Assembly: GCA_002868865.1 (NCBI GenBank)
Contig: PKUC01000037.1
Coordinates: forward strand, 1-63,518
DNA length: 63,518 nucleotides
Direction: 5' to 3'
From: Desulfuromonas sp.
GTDB lineage: Bacteria > Desulfobacterota > Desulfuromonadia > Desulfuromonadales > Geopsychrobacteraceae
Part shown: piece by piece, positions 27,086 through 36,048 of the stretch
Layout of the letters: each line of letters opens with the position of its first letter
Position numbering within the stretch: the stretch's first letter is position 1
Notes under the pieces: generated by a model
What the model saw: the letters and a program-made list of their open reading frames with translations, nothing else
Databases searched by the model: none
What the model was told of the DNA's origin: nothing
Position numbers and translations under genes: made by a program

Positions 27086-28096
27086 TCAACTCCGATAGCA
27101 ACTCATCATCTTGCTTGCAGTTGCGGCAAACTCCTGTCGCAGCGACTCCGGTGCAAGAACCTCAGCACCCTCACCAAAACTCAACAACCACCAACGCAGT
27201 TGGTGCGTATCGAGAACCTGTGCCTCAACCAGAAGGTCGCCATTGCCCTGCTCCGTGATCGTTTGCGTTTCGCTCAAGGGGCTCTCATGTAAATGCATGC
27301 CGGCCTGTTTGTTAAACAGAACCCGGATCGCAATTGTCGCCCCATCCGACACCGGAAACCCAAGTGCCCCACCCTTTAAGTAGCTGTCCAGAGAAAACCC
27401 CTCCGGCTTTTTAACCAGTTGAAAACCGATGTCGATCGACTGAAAACGGTGCACGGCCAACAGCTTGATGTCCTGATAATCCCAGAGCGTCGCCACCAGA
27501 TAGAGCACCGGATCGGCAACAACGAGCCCCAAAGGATTGACCTGATACTCGACTGGAGCAGCGTCCCCCCTGCGGAGATAGGTCCCCGTAAAGCGCCGGT
27601 CCCGAAACAGGGCCTCGTAGATCTGATCGAGGAGATCAGGATCGATATCAGGCGGGTTCAACGGCTGGCTACGGGGCACAACCCGCACCTTGTCCGGCCA
27701 GCCGCAGTAGCTCTCCCCCCCGAGGTCTTCAAGAACGGCTTCGGCCCGCCGCAGGTTTGGCCCCAGCGACTCAAGGCATGTTTTGGGCAACAGCCGTCCC
27801 ATAAATTCACCGACCATCTTTAACGTCAGCGCCGCTGTGCGGTCCATCCCGGGGATATCAAACGACAAAGCGTGACGATCCCACCGCCACGAGATCGGCT
27901 TGCCCGGTTTGGCCGTCACCGGGAAAACCTCCATCAGCTCTTTAAGGTCCCGCTGCACAGTTCTCAGATCAACGGCAAACCCCTCATTCTCAAGCTCTTC
28001 TCTGAGTGTCGCCGCATCCTTGGCGCGCCGGGTAGGAAGCAATTGCAGCATCTTCCACTGCCGCAGCAGCGCATAATATTTTTTCGACTTTGTCAT
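27086..28096 (-). CDS. HTH-WYL domain transcriptional regulator
   Basis: A 336-residue regulator with an N-terminal winged helix (TLREELENEG...VDLRTVQRDL, about residues 28-52) and a WYL domain (about 140-240, with VNPLGLVVADPVLYLVATL and the HRFQSIDI run). A WCX-like C-terminal domain follows. WYL regulators commonly silence defence operons until a nucleic-acid signal is sensed. GGAG precedes the ATG. It heads the leftward AddB-AddA-PLD-SNF2 operon and faces the AAA+ gene pair across a 161-bp gap containing two identical-pattern palindromes, its likely operators. Confidence 0.88.
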   Translation of the reverse strand: MTKSKKYYALLRQWKMLQLLPTRRAKDAATLREELENEGFAVDLRTVQRDLKELMEVFPVTAKPGKPISWRWDRHALSFDIPGMDRTAALTLKMVGEFMGRLLPKTCLESLGPNLRRAEAVLEDLGGESYCGWPDKVRVVPRSQPLNPPDIDPDLLDQIYEALFRDRRFTGTYLRRGDAAPVEYQVNPLGLVVADPVLYLVATLWDYQDIKLLAVHRFQSIDIGFQLVKKPEGFSLDSYLKGGALGFPVSDGATIAIRVLFNKQAGMHLHESPLSETQTITEQGNGDLLVEAQVLDTHQLRWWLLSFGEGAEVLAPESLRQEFAATASKMMSCYRS

Positions 28097-28121
28097 CGTG
28101 TAATCTCCTACCGCAGCTTAA

Positions 28122-28136
28122 CGACAAAATGCGTCG
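28122..28136. promoter_or_regulatory. Candidate WYL operator 1 (CGAC-N7-GTCG)
   Basis: ACGACAAAATGCGTCGCA around 28121-28138 contains CGAC, 7 bp, GTCG. The same pattern, with further matching flanks, recurs at 28190-28204. It lies 26 bp before the regulator start codon, suitable for autorepression. Confidence 0.5.
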
Positions 28137-28189
28137 CATTCAGAATCCTACGCTCGATTTCTGACAAAAATTTTTCCTGACACACAAAA

Positions 28190-28204
28190 CGACACAACTT
28201 GTCG
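28190..28204. promoter_or_regulatory. Candidate WYL operator 2 (CGAC-N7-GTCG)
   Basis: ACGACACAACTTGTCGCT around 28189-28206, with the centre 68 bp from that of operator 1. It lies 54 bp before the start of the AAA+ gene, so one regulator could govern both directions. Confidence 0.5.
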
Positions 28205-28257
28205 CTGCACTATGTTTTTTTGGTCAGCATCATGACCATTTCAACTTGGAGGACACC

Positions 28258-30336
28258 ATGATCGAACCCTTTGAACAACTCACCATCATCCGCTATATCC
28301 AGAACATCCTGGCGCGGGACCTCTCATCTCAGGCATTCAAGGAAATCTGCGACTTTCTGGAAACGGGCATGCCCTTTCTCGGTATCGAGGGAAATCTCGA
28401 TGACATCCTCGATACCATCGACGAGTACCAAAATGCCGTCAGAAAGAACACGGGCTCCCGCAGCCTCTTCAGAGCGCTCCATCTTGAAATCAATGCACTA
28501 TTACAGCAGCGGATCAACATCATCAAAGATGCTCGGTCCGGGGCCATCGAAAAAAACATCCGAACAATTTCTGACGAACTGGAACTCGACCCGATCGAAG
28601 CTGATTTTTTCGCTCTGCTGGTCCGTTATCGGACCCATGACCAGCTCTATTCCCTGCTGAACGATCTCACCAGAGAACACATCGGAATTCTTGATCTTTG
28701 TTCAACCTGTATTGGGAAAAATCGCACACCACTTGCCGAACGTCTCGGGCAGGGCAGTCGGCTGATCACGACCGGCGTCATCATCCAGAAATCGCGCAGC
28801 GGCAAGGACCTTGACGATCATTTTGACGTCACTGATATTATTTCCTCCGCCATGCAAAAGACCCTCAACAACCTGGAGGATGTCCGGACCTATATTCTCG
28901 GCACCCCCCAGCCCCACACCCTCGAATGGACCGACTTTGATCATCTCGGTCCGACACGCGACAAACTGGCCGCCTTTTTAACCGAAGCAACGCGAAAGAA
29001 AATCCCAGGCGTCAATATTCTGCTATGGGGTCCTCCCGGCACCGGCAAGACTGAATTCTGTAAGACCCTCGCCGCCCAACTGAACCTCAACCTGTACTCT
29101 CTTGGTGAAGTTGATGACGAAGGCGATGAACCGAACCGTAAAGAACGCACCAGCGCCCTGCAGATCGCTCAGAATTTACTCCGGCACCAAAGCAATAACC
29201 TGCTGCTGTTTGATGAAATGGACGATCTGTTTGAAAATAAAGGGATAGCCATGCTCTTCGGAGCCAAGTTTTCATCCGGTTCCAAAGTCTTTACCAATCG
29301 CCTGTTCGAAAACAATCCTGTCCCCACCATCTGGACCATCAATCAACCGTCACATCTTGATGAAAGCGTAATCAGGCGCATGGCCCTGGCCATCGAGATC
29401 AAGGTCCCAACAGCCACATCGCGAAAAACGGTTTGGAAACGACTGCTGGATAAAAACAATCTGTCGGTTCCGGACGACGCACTCACAAAACTCGCCGAAA
29501 TCGAGGTTTCACCGGCGGTAGCCAGCAACGCGGTAAAGTTTGCTGGAATCGTTGGATCGTCTTATGACGATTTCCATTTTGCGACCGAGGGCATCATCAA
29601 AGCCACCAAAGGACGCGCCCCCAAGCCCACCTTAAAGAACGACGGACCCTACCTCCCGGCATTGATCCACACCGACACCGATGTCGGCACACTGGCCGAT
29701 CGTCTTGCAACAACGCGCGCCCGTGATTTTTCGCTATGCCTTTACGGACCGCCCGGCACCGGCAAGTCAGCCTACGTGCGCTACCTGGCCGAACGAACCC
29801 AAATGCCGGTGTTGTTTAAGCGCGCCTCGGATCTTCTTTCGACCTGGGTGGGTGGAAGCGAAAAAAACATCGCCACTGCCTTCGAAGAAGCACAGGACAA
29901 AGAAGCGTTTTTAGTCTTTGATGAAGCGGATTCGCTATTAAGCGACCGGCGCTATGCGCGTCAATCCTGGGAGGTGTCCCAAGTCAACGAAATGCTCACC
30001 TGGATGGAGAGCCACCCCCTGCCTTTTGCCTGCACCACCAATCTCAAAGAGCGGCTGGATCAGGCTGCGATGCGCCGCTTTACCTTCAAGTGTCACTTCG
30101 GCTATCTCACGTCGGACCAGGTGCCGATCGCCTTCCGGCACTTCTTTGGGCAGAACTTGGGTCCTAACGATGCCAGAAGGCTATCGACCCTCACCCCTGG
30201 CGATTTTGCCGTCGTCCGCAAAAAAATCCGTTTTTTCGAAAAAGAGCAGAGCAGTGCACAACTGATTGATCTACTTCAGCAGGAGGTCGAAGCCAAAAAC
30301 GAAATTCATCAACGCACCATCGGGTTTTCTCTGTGA
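28258..30336 (+). CDS. Tandem AAA+ ATPase (Cdc48-like double ATPase)
   Basis: A 692-residue protein with an N-terminal helical region (about 1-220) and two AAA+ modules. The first has WGPPGTGKTEF (about residue 257) and LLLFDEMDDLF (about 318). The second has YGPPGTGKSAYV (about 496) and FLVFDEADSLLSDR (about 555). Double-ring ATPases of this type unfold or remodel protein complexes. The ATG at 28258 follows GGAGG. The stop overlaps the next start as GTGA, so the two rightward genes form one unit. It shares its control region with the WYL gene. Its target cannot be read; disassembly of phage or host complexes is only a guess. Confidence 0.88.
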   Translation: MIEPFEQLTIIRYIQNILARDLSSQAFKEICDFLETGMPFLGIEGNLDDILDTIDEYQNAVRKNTGSRSLFRALHLEINALLQQRINIIKDARSGAIEKNIRTISDELELDPIEADFFALLVRYRTHDQLYSLLNDLTREHIGILDLCSTCIGKNRTPLAERLGQGSRLITTGVIIQKSRSGKDLDDHFDVTDIISSAMQKTLNNLEDVRTYILGTPQPHTLEWTDFDHLGPTRDKLAAFLTEATRKKIPGVNILLWGPPGTGKTEFCKTLAAQLNLNLYSLGEVDDEGDEPNRKERTSALQIAQNLLRHQSNNLLLFDEMDDLFENKGIAMLFGAKFSSGSKVFTNRLFENNPVPTIWTINQPSHLDESVIRRMALAIEIKVPTATSRKTVWKRLLDKNNLSVPDDALTKLAEIEVSPAVASNAVKFAGIVGSSYDDFHFATEGIIKATKGRAPKPTLKNDGPYLPALIHTDTDVGTLADRLATTRARDFSLCLYGPPGTGKSAYVRYLAERTQMPVLFKRASDLLSTWVGGSEKNIATAFEEAQDKEAFLVFDEADSLLSDRRYARQSWEVSQVNEMLTWMESHPLPFACTTNLKERLDQAAMRRFTFKCHFGYLTSDQVPIAFRHFFGQNLGPNDARRLSTLTPGDFAVVRKKIRFFEKEQSSAQLIDLLQQEVEAKNEIHQRTIGFSL

Positions 30337-30947
30337 TAATCGACTGCAACAAGGAGCCGATAGTACTCGGTCCCGAAGGGCACGTTCTCTGGAACAGGGC
30401 CGTCGCCATAACAGAGGATTGTCCTGCCATCAGAAAAGAAGCTTACTTGCGCCTCACGGAGATTCTGGTTCACTACCCGGACATTGATCGCATCGAAAAA
30501 TACCTGTTCGAATTCGACAAGGACCCAAGGGGCCCCTCACGAAGTCAGGCGTATCTGCATTTCTTGCGCGCCAAGCTAAGCCAGATGACATCGGATCAGT
30601 GGCATCAACAGCCACACCAACATTTCGACGAGTACATGCAGGTCATCACAGACAGAATCAAGCAGAAGCCGCTTTACCATGAAGCGACTCTCGATCTGGC
30701 CCGGACCTGCATAAAATACGGCCCCCATGACCTCAGCGAGTGGGGGCATGTTATCGAGCAGAACTATCGAATCTTTTTAAATCTGCAATGGCAGCCGCCT
30801 GCCCCACTGTTCGAAACGTATTTTAATTCCGATGATCCCACTTACGAAACCGAGGCTTTAAAACGCTTTCATCTGGTTTTGAATGAGCTCTTGCTGATCA
30901 TAGCCCGGTCAGCTTCACCCAACAAAGATCGCCAAAGACAACCGTGA
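30333..30947 (+). CDS. Unknown partner of the tandem AAA+ ATPase (204 aa)
   Basis: Not recognised. A 204-residue soluble, helical protein with TPR- or HEAT-like amphipathic helices (for example AIRKEAYLRLTEILVHYPD, about residues 32-50). No catalytic motif is visible. The GTG start overlaps the ATPase stop by 4 bp, which makes a substrate adaptor for the ATPase plausible. It ends 9 bp from the convergent sbcC-like gene. Confidence 0.65.
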   Translation: MIIDCNKEPIVLGPEGHVLWNRAVAITEDCPAIRKEAYLRLTEILVHYPDIDRIEKYLFEFDKDPRGPSRSQAYLHFLRAKLSQMTSDQWHQQPHQHFDEYMQVITDRIKQKPLYHEATLDLARTCIKYGPHDLSEWGHVIEQNYRIFLNLQWQPPAPLFETYFNSDDPTYETEALKRFHLVLNELLLIIARSASPNKDRQRQP

Positions 30948-30956
30948 CCATGGTCT

Positions 30957-33900
30957 TTACGCGCCGCCTTCAACCGCTCCAGCATAGCATCCCGGCCCGG
31001 AAATTCGACTTTTCCCACCGGGAAGAGGCGTCACCTGAATCTGGGTGCCGATCCTCTCTTTGAGCGCGTTGACGTGTGAAATAACCCCGATCAGCTTGCC
31101 GTCCTGCTGCAGACCCGCGAGAGTTTCCAAGGCGGTATCGAGGGCTTCCTCGTCCAGCGTGCCGAAGCCTTCATCCAGAAACAGCGAATCGACCCGGACG
31201 TTTTTGCTGGCCATGTGAGATAACCCCAAGGCCAGGGACAGGCTCACAACAAAGCTCTCTCCCCCAGAGAGGTTCTTGGTGGACCGAATCTCACCGGCCT
31301 GATAGTTATCGACCACGTTCAACTCCAGGGGCTGAGCCGTGTCGCGGGTCAACAGATAGCGGTCGGTCATTTTCTGCAGTTGCCGGTTGGCGTAACCGAC
31401 CATGATCTCAAACGTGAGCCCCTGAGCAAAATTGCGAAACTTCTTGCCGTCTGCCGAGCCGATCAAGTCGTGCAGGTTGTCCCAGCGGCGACACTCTTTC
31501 TTCTGGGCGTCGATAGCCGCCTGCTTTTCCTTAATCCGCTCTTTTGCCGCCTCATTCTCTCTGATCTCGTGATTCAGAGCGGCAATATCATCCCGCATCC
31601 CGTTGAGCGCAGCCTCGTTCTCCTTGAGCTTCGGTTCGAGCTCTTCGAGCGACTTGTCGGTGACCTTACGGGCTTCCTCCGTGCGCAGACGTGCCTGCCG
31701 ATCGTTCTGTCTGGCACTGAGGTCAGTGTGCCGATCATCCAGCTCCTTGGCTCGTACAGATAGGACGTTTCGCTGCTCTTGGGTCAGTCTGGCCTCAAGA
31801 AAAGCAGGCTCGTCTGCAAAGCCTGCCGGGACCAGGGCTGTCAAAAAATCGTTTTGTGCTTTTAGCAACTCCGGTTCTCTGCGCTCGATGCGCGTCGTTA
31901 ACGATTCGATCTGGGTTCTGGCCGTTGTCAGCTGGCGCTGCAGCTCGTTGTTGAGCTCGCGTGCCTTTTTCTCGGCCACCTCAGCTGCGGCGATGGCTTC
32001 ACTCAACCGCGCCTCTTCGGTGTCTGGTTGTTTGTCGCCATAGAGCTGTTTGCGCTGCCCCTCTACGGCCGCCAGATCCTTTTGCCGTTGCGTCAGTTGC
32101 TTTTGCTTTGCCGCCAGGGCCGAGCTTTGCGTATCGATCACGGCATTCAGACGTTTCAACTCGCTATCGATCTCGCTCCGCTGTTTTTCGATATCGGTCT
32201 TCTGTTTGACCTGCTCCTGCCAGGACGTCAGTCTCAACCGGAGGGTCTCGAGCACAGACTCGATCCCTGACTCCGGCAGGTCAGAGATACCAAGGGGCTT
32301 AAGCTTTTTGGAGACAGACAGCTTGAGGTCAACAAAGTCGGCCCCAAGCTTTGTGAGGGTTTGCTTCAGTTCAGCGCAGGTTTTTTCAGCGGCCCTTTTG
32401 TTATTAGCGGCTTCGACTTCCAGCTTCTCGCTGTCATTCAGGTTGTTGCGGGCAGCGGTTTCCGCCTGTTCCAGCTTATTGATGGTGGCTTCCAGGGCTT
32501 CCGCCTTGTCGATCAGTTCGGTCAGGGTTTCAATCTTTTGCTCGATCTCATCAAGAGCCGGAATATTCCCTTGTGCATAGGGATGCTCGACAGCGCCACA
32601 GAGTGGACAGGGTGTGCCGTCTTCCAGTTTGGCCCGATGGTCTTCAAGCTCTGCGATTTTGGTTCGATACGCCATTTCACGCAGCAGGGTCTCCTTCTCG
32701 ATGCGATATTCCCGCAGTAGTTTCCCCTCCAGCAGCGCGCTCAGAGTATTCTTTTCTTGCCGCAGATTTTCAGCGGCGGATTTCAGCTCCTGTTGTTTGA
32801 AGGCGCATTGCCTGGTGGCGTCCTCCAGTTTTTTAACGGCTCCTGATGCGGCCGCATCGGCCATTTTGAGCTCCGCTTCTTTCTGTGTAATGTCCCCCTG
32901 TTTGCTAAGCAGGTTATCAAACTGCTCTTCAATCCCGGCAAGCCCGCCGATCAGCCATTCGTCCTTCGCATTGATTTTGAGGTACTGCTCTACGCCCGCC
33001 AACGCTGTCTCGGCTGTGGTCCTCTGTTCTTGTGCCGTCTGCCTGGCCTGCTTGTCGGTGTCGATCTTTGCGGCCTCTTTGGCACAATCCTCTGCTCCTT
33101 CTTCGACAGCCTTCGCCAGTTCGGTCCTGGTTTGATCGAGTGAGCGGACCTGCTGGATCAATGGGGCCGCTGTTTTGAGCGCGTCTTTGGCCTGCTGGGT
33201 GGTCCGCTCGGCGGCTGTGAGGGCTTCGGCTTGATCGTGGGCTGAGGATTCACGGTCAGGAAGTGCAGCCCTATCCGTTGCCAAGGCGGCCTGGTCATCC
33301 GTCTGTTGTTGACGGAGGGCACTCAGTGTGGCGTATGCACCGTCCAGTGCGGCAGCGCTCAAAGCTCGTTCCAGCGTGTCACGATCCGGCTTAAATGCGT
33401 CCATATCACCCTTCAGCTTGTTCCCTTCTTCGGCCAAGCCACCGATCTCCTTCTTTAACCCATCGATGGTGGTCAGCCAGGCGACGGCCTTTTCAATCAC
33501 GGTGGATTGGGCGGCCATCAGGGACTCGTCCTTTTGCCTGGCTTCGAGTGCCTGCTGCTTCTCCTGTTCCTGCTCGGGCTCAAGAATCGTGATGCCAGCC
33601 GTTTCTGCCAGGAGCTGTTTGAGCTGGTCTCTCTCATCGCGCTGTCGTTCGTGGACCCGTATGGAGATCTGACTGTAAATCTCAGTGCCAGTAATCTGCT
33701 CCAGAATCGGTGCCCTGCCATCGGGCGCAGCCTGAAGAAACGCGGCAAATCCTCCCTGGGCCAGCAGCATCGAGCGGGTAAAACGATCAAAGTCCATGCC
33801 GGTCGCGGACTCGATCCGGTCGGCGACGCCCCTGATACTGGCCTCAAAGATTTCACCAGTGTCGGCATTGGCAATCTCGTGCTTTGGAGCCTGGAGTTCA

Positions 33901-34220
33901 CCATCAGATTTTTTACGTGCTCGGCGCTGGCTCCAGTGGCAGCGGTAGCGCCCTTCTTGCGTTTCGAAGGTCACCTCAGAAAAACAGTCCCCGGTCTGGC
34001 GGGACATAATTTCATTGCCGCTTTTCGTGACCCTGGCAAGCCTGGGAGTCCGCCCGTACAGAGCCAGACAGATGGCATCAAGGATTGTGCTTTTCCCAGC
34101 ACCGGTCGGCCCGGTGATGGCGAAGATGCCATCGGCCGCATAGTCCGGATGCGCCAGATCGACATGCCATTCCCCCGCCAGTGAGTTCAGATTTTTAAAC
34201 CGGACCTGAAGTATCTTCAT
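30957..34220 (-). CDS. sbcC: SbcC-type SMC-like exonuclease subunit
   Basis: ATPase arm of the SbcCD (Mre11-Rad50-like) complex, which opens blocked DNA ends and hairpins. The 1087-residue protein has an N-terminal P-loop GPTGAGKST (about residues 36-44) and long coiled coils. A zinc hook CPLC lies at mid-length (about 535). At the C-terminus come the signature LSGGESFVVSLSLALG and Walker B LFLDEGFGTLD (about 1000-1040). The ATG at 34220 was chosen because earlier in-frame codons fall inside sbcD. The start overlaps no other gene and lies 10 bp after the sbcD stop. Whether the host has another SbcCD outside this window is unknown. Confidence 0.93.
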   Translation of the reverse strand: MKILQVRFKNLNSLAGEWHVDLAHPDYAADGIFAITGPTGAGKSTILDAICLALYGRTPRLARVTKSGNEIMSRQTGDCFSEVTFETQEGRYRCHWSQRRARKKSDGELQAPKHEIANADTGEIFEASIRGVADRIESATGMDFDRFTRSMLLAQGGFAAFLQAAPDGRAPILEQITGTEIYSQISIRVHERQRDERDQLKQLLAETAGITILEPEQEQEKQQALEARQKDESLMAAQSTVIEKAVAWLTTIDGLKKEIGGLAEEGNKLKGDMDAFKPDRDTLERALSAAALDGAYATLSALRQQQTDDQAALATDRAALPDRESSAHDQAEALTAAERTTQQAKDALKTAAPLIQQVRSLDQTRTELAKAVEEGAEDCAKEAAKIDTDKQARQTAQEQRTTAETALAGVEQYLKINAKDEWLIGGLAGIEEQFDNLLSKQGDITQKEAELKMADAAASGAVKKLEDATRQCAFKQQELKSAAENLRQEKNTLSALLEGKLLREYRIEKETLLREMAYRTKIAELEDHRAKLEDGTPCPLCGAVEHPYAQGNIPALDEIEQKIETLTELIDKAEALEATINKLEQAETAARNNLNDSEKLEVEAANNKRAAEKTCAELKQTLTKLGADFVDLKLSVSKKLKPLGISDLPESGIESVLETLRLRLTSWQEQVKQKTDIEKQRSEIDSELKRLNAVIDTQSSALAAKQKQLTQRQKDLAAVEGQRKQLYGDKQPDTEEARLSEAIAAAEVAEKKARELNNELQRQLTTARTQIESLTTRIERREPELLKAQNDFLTALVPAGFADEPAFLEARLTQEQRNVLSVRAKELDDRHTDLSARQNDRQARLRTEEARKVTDKSLEELEPKLKENEAALNGMRDDIAALNHEIRENEAAKERIKEKQAAIDAQKKECRRWDNLHDLIGSADGKKFRNFAQGLTFEIMVGYANRQLQKMTDRYLLTRDTAQPLELNVVDNYQAGEIRSTKNLSGGESFVVSLSLALGLSHMASKNVRVDSLFLDEGFGTLDEEALDTALETLAGLQQDGKLIGVISHVNALKERIGTQIQVTPLPGGKSRISGPGCYAGAVEGGA

Positions 34221-34230
34221 GGTCGTCCCC

Positions 34231-35460
34231 CTATTCCGCCTGCCGGTCGTGCTGTGCAAGTGATTCACAGACTTCGTTGTAGGCCCGGGTTAGCTCATCC
34301 CTCTGGTCTTCGGGCACATCATGGGCGGCAAGGCAGCGCTCAAAGACCTCTGTTTCGTTCAACTCATCAAGAGTCTCCTCGTTATGGGTTTGGCCCAGCA
34401 CCCGATCAATGATGCGGTTGTTCTTGATCCGCAGGATGACCATTTGTGTCCCGGCGGTCTCAGCCTCCAGACGTTCCCGCAGATCGCCGATTATCTCCGT
34501 GCCGTCATAGACTACCTCGAGCCAGCCGTCATAATCGGCTGCCGACAGTTCGAACATGCGGCTTTGAATCTTGTCCCAGTTGCCCTTGATCCGTTCGAGC
34601 TTCTGGAACATCGGCACCTCGATCAGCTCAACCGACGCCGCAGTGCTATTGAACGCGATCTGGCAAATGCTCTTTTGCTGTTTTGCCTCTCCAAACCCCA
34701 TGGCGATAGGAGAGCCGCTGTAACGGATGGTTTCAAGTCCGCCGACCTTCTGCGGGACATGCAGATGCCCCAGCGCCGTATAATCAAAACAGTCAGGAAA
34801 GATCATGCTGGTCACATGCGCCAGCGACCCGACATAAAGCTCGCGGACACCATCCCCATCGGCGGTCTTGCCTCCGGCGGTAAACAGGTGCCCCATACCG
34901 ACGATCGGGATCTCTTCGCCCAGCTCTGAACGGGTCTGCACTGCCAAATCACCGACCGCCGCATAGTGATCCTTCAGGCCTTCCACCAGCTTGCGGCCCT
35001 TATCATCCACGGTTTCTCCGGACTCGGCCGAGCGGATATCGCGATCACGGAGGTAGGGCACGGCGCAGACGATCAGCTCGGGCTGCCCGTTTTCATCGTG
35101 CAGCACCAGAACTTCGTCCCGAACCTCATCAGCACAGCGGCCGACGACATGCACATTAAGGGCTTTAAGGAGCTCACGGGGAGCGTTAAGAAAGGACGGG
35201 GAATCGTGGTTTCCTGCGACAATCACGATATGACGGCAGGGCGAAGCGGCAACGCGGCATAGGAACCGGTAATAGAGTTCCTGGGCCCTGTTGCTCGGCG
35301 TACTGGTATCAAAGATATCCCCAGCCACCAGCAGCGCGTCGATGTGTTGCTGGTGAATTGTTTCGGCCAACCAGCTTAAAAAGGCTTCAAACTCCTCGTA
35401 GCGCTTACGGCCAAAAAGAGTCCGGCCGATATGCCAGTCGGACGTATGGAGAATTTTCAT
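34231..35460 (-). CDS. sbcD: SbcD-type Mre11-like nuclease subunit
   Basis: Metallophosphoesterase nuclease of SbcCD, 409 residues. The phosphoesterase motifs are complete: HTSDWHIG (about 4-11), AGDIFDT (about 46-52), AGNHDSP (about 81-87) and a later GHLHVPQ (about 228-234). It precedes sbcC on the same strand and follows a 158-residue gene at about 50 bp. The complex acts as a double-strand exonuclease and as a single-strand or hairpin endonuclease. Confidence 0.95.
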   Translation of the reverse strand: MKILHTSDWHIGRTLFGRKRYEEFEAFLSWLAETIHQQHIDALLVAGDIFDTSTPSNRAQELYYRFLCRVAASPCRHIVIVAGNHDSPSFLNAPRELLKALNVHVVGRCADEVRDEVLVLHDENGQPELIVCAVPYLRDRDIRSAESGETVDDKGRKLVEGLKDHYAAVGDLAVQTRSELGEEIPIVGMGHLFTAGGKTADGDGVRELYVGSLAHVTSMIFPDCFDYTALGHLHVPQKVGGLETIRYSGSPIAMGFGEAKQQKSICQIAFNSTAASVELIEVPMFQKLERIKGNWDKIQSRMFELSAADYDGWLEVVYDGTEIIGDLRERLEAETAGTQMVILRIKNNRIIDRVLGQTHNEETLDELNETEVFERCLAAHDVPEDQRDELTRAYNEVCESLAQHDRQAE

Positions 35461-35509
35461 TTCACCCCCCTAAATACCGCGATACAAATGGAGTCAAATT
35501 GCGATGAGC

Positions 35510-35986
35510 TTATTTGACACAAATCTGACCAACTCGACTAATTTCACAGAGCAACACCTCAATGCGCTCTAGCAGAGAGGAGCGTAGGGCCTCTGGTGCA
35601 ATGGTCGGTTTTTCCTTGAGCACGTAATAGCACATCATTTCGTAGCGGCCATTTTCCTTGGCTTTCAGTTCCGATAAGCTTACAAACAGCTTTGCAGATT
35701 TAAGCTGCCCTCGAACCTCCCTTGCACGACGGATCGCATCAAAGGTCAGCTTCATAGCCAGCTTTCCTTCCTGGGTCGGCGCGAACAGAATCTGGTAAAG
35801 CCCTGTCGATTCTGCCAGAGGCACATCAGCATTAGCGTAAACCTCTCCATGCACATTCCCGATATCAGAATCCTTGAGAGTAAAACCATTCTCTTCAAGT
35901 AGACTGGCTACTTCTGCTTTCATTCCACTCCAAATGTCATGATAAAACTTTTGATGTTGGGCAAGAGCATTCCTGTAATCCGCCAT
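35510..35986 (-). CDS. Unknown protein upstream of sbcDC (158 aa)
   Basis: Not recognised. A 158-residue soluble protein with an N-terminal helical half and a C-terminal half rich in leucine and lysine. GGGAGG precedes the ATG at good spacing, so translation is likely. It could be the first gene of an sbcDC unit. A 30-bp piece of this gene (35828-35857) recurs with two mismatches at 39217-39246, beside the insertion sequence. Confidence 0.6.
   Translation of the reverse strand: MADYRNALAQHQKFYHDIWSGMKAEVASLLEENGFTLKDSDIGNVHGEVYANADVPLAESTGLYQILFAPTQEGKLAMKLTFDAIRRAREVRGQLKSAKLFVSLSELKAKENGRYEMMCYYVLKEKPTIAPEALRSSLLERIEVLLCEISRVGQICVK
35828..35857. repeat. 30-bp dispersed repeat, copy in the 158-aa gene
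   Basis: 28 of 30 bases match 39217-39246 (starting AGCATTAGCGTAAA). Two mismatches, same orientation, 3.4 kb apart. See the finding on a possible gene remnant. Confidence 0.55.
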
Positions 35987-36048
35987 GACAATCCTCCCTT
36001 TTTTAAGTTTAAATCAGGGATATTAGCCCACCAGAGAGACCGAATACG

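Noticed and set aside
30957-35460. SbcCD as a Wadjet- or SMC-type plasmid defence system
   Set aside because: The zinc hook and Mre11-type phosphoesterase motifs are those of ordinary SbcCD; no JetABD-like genes adjoin.
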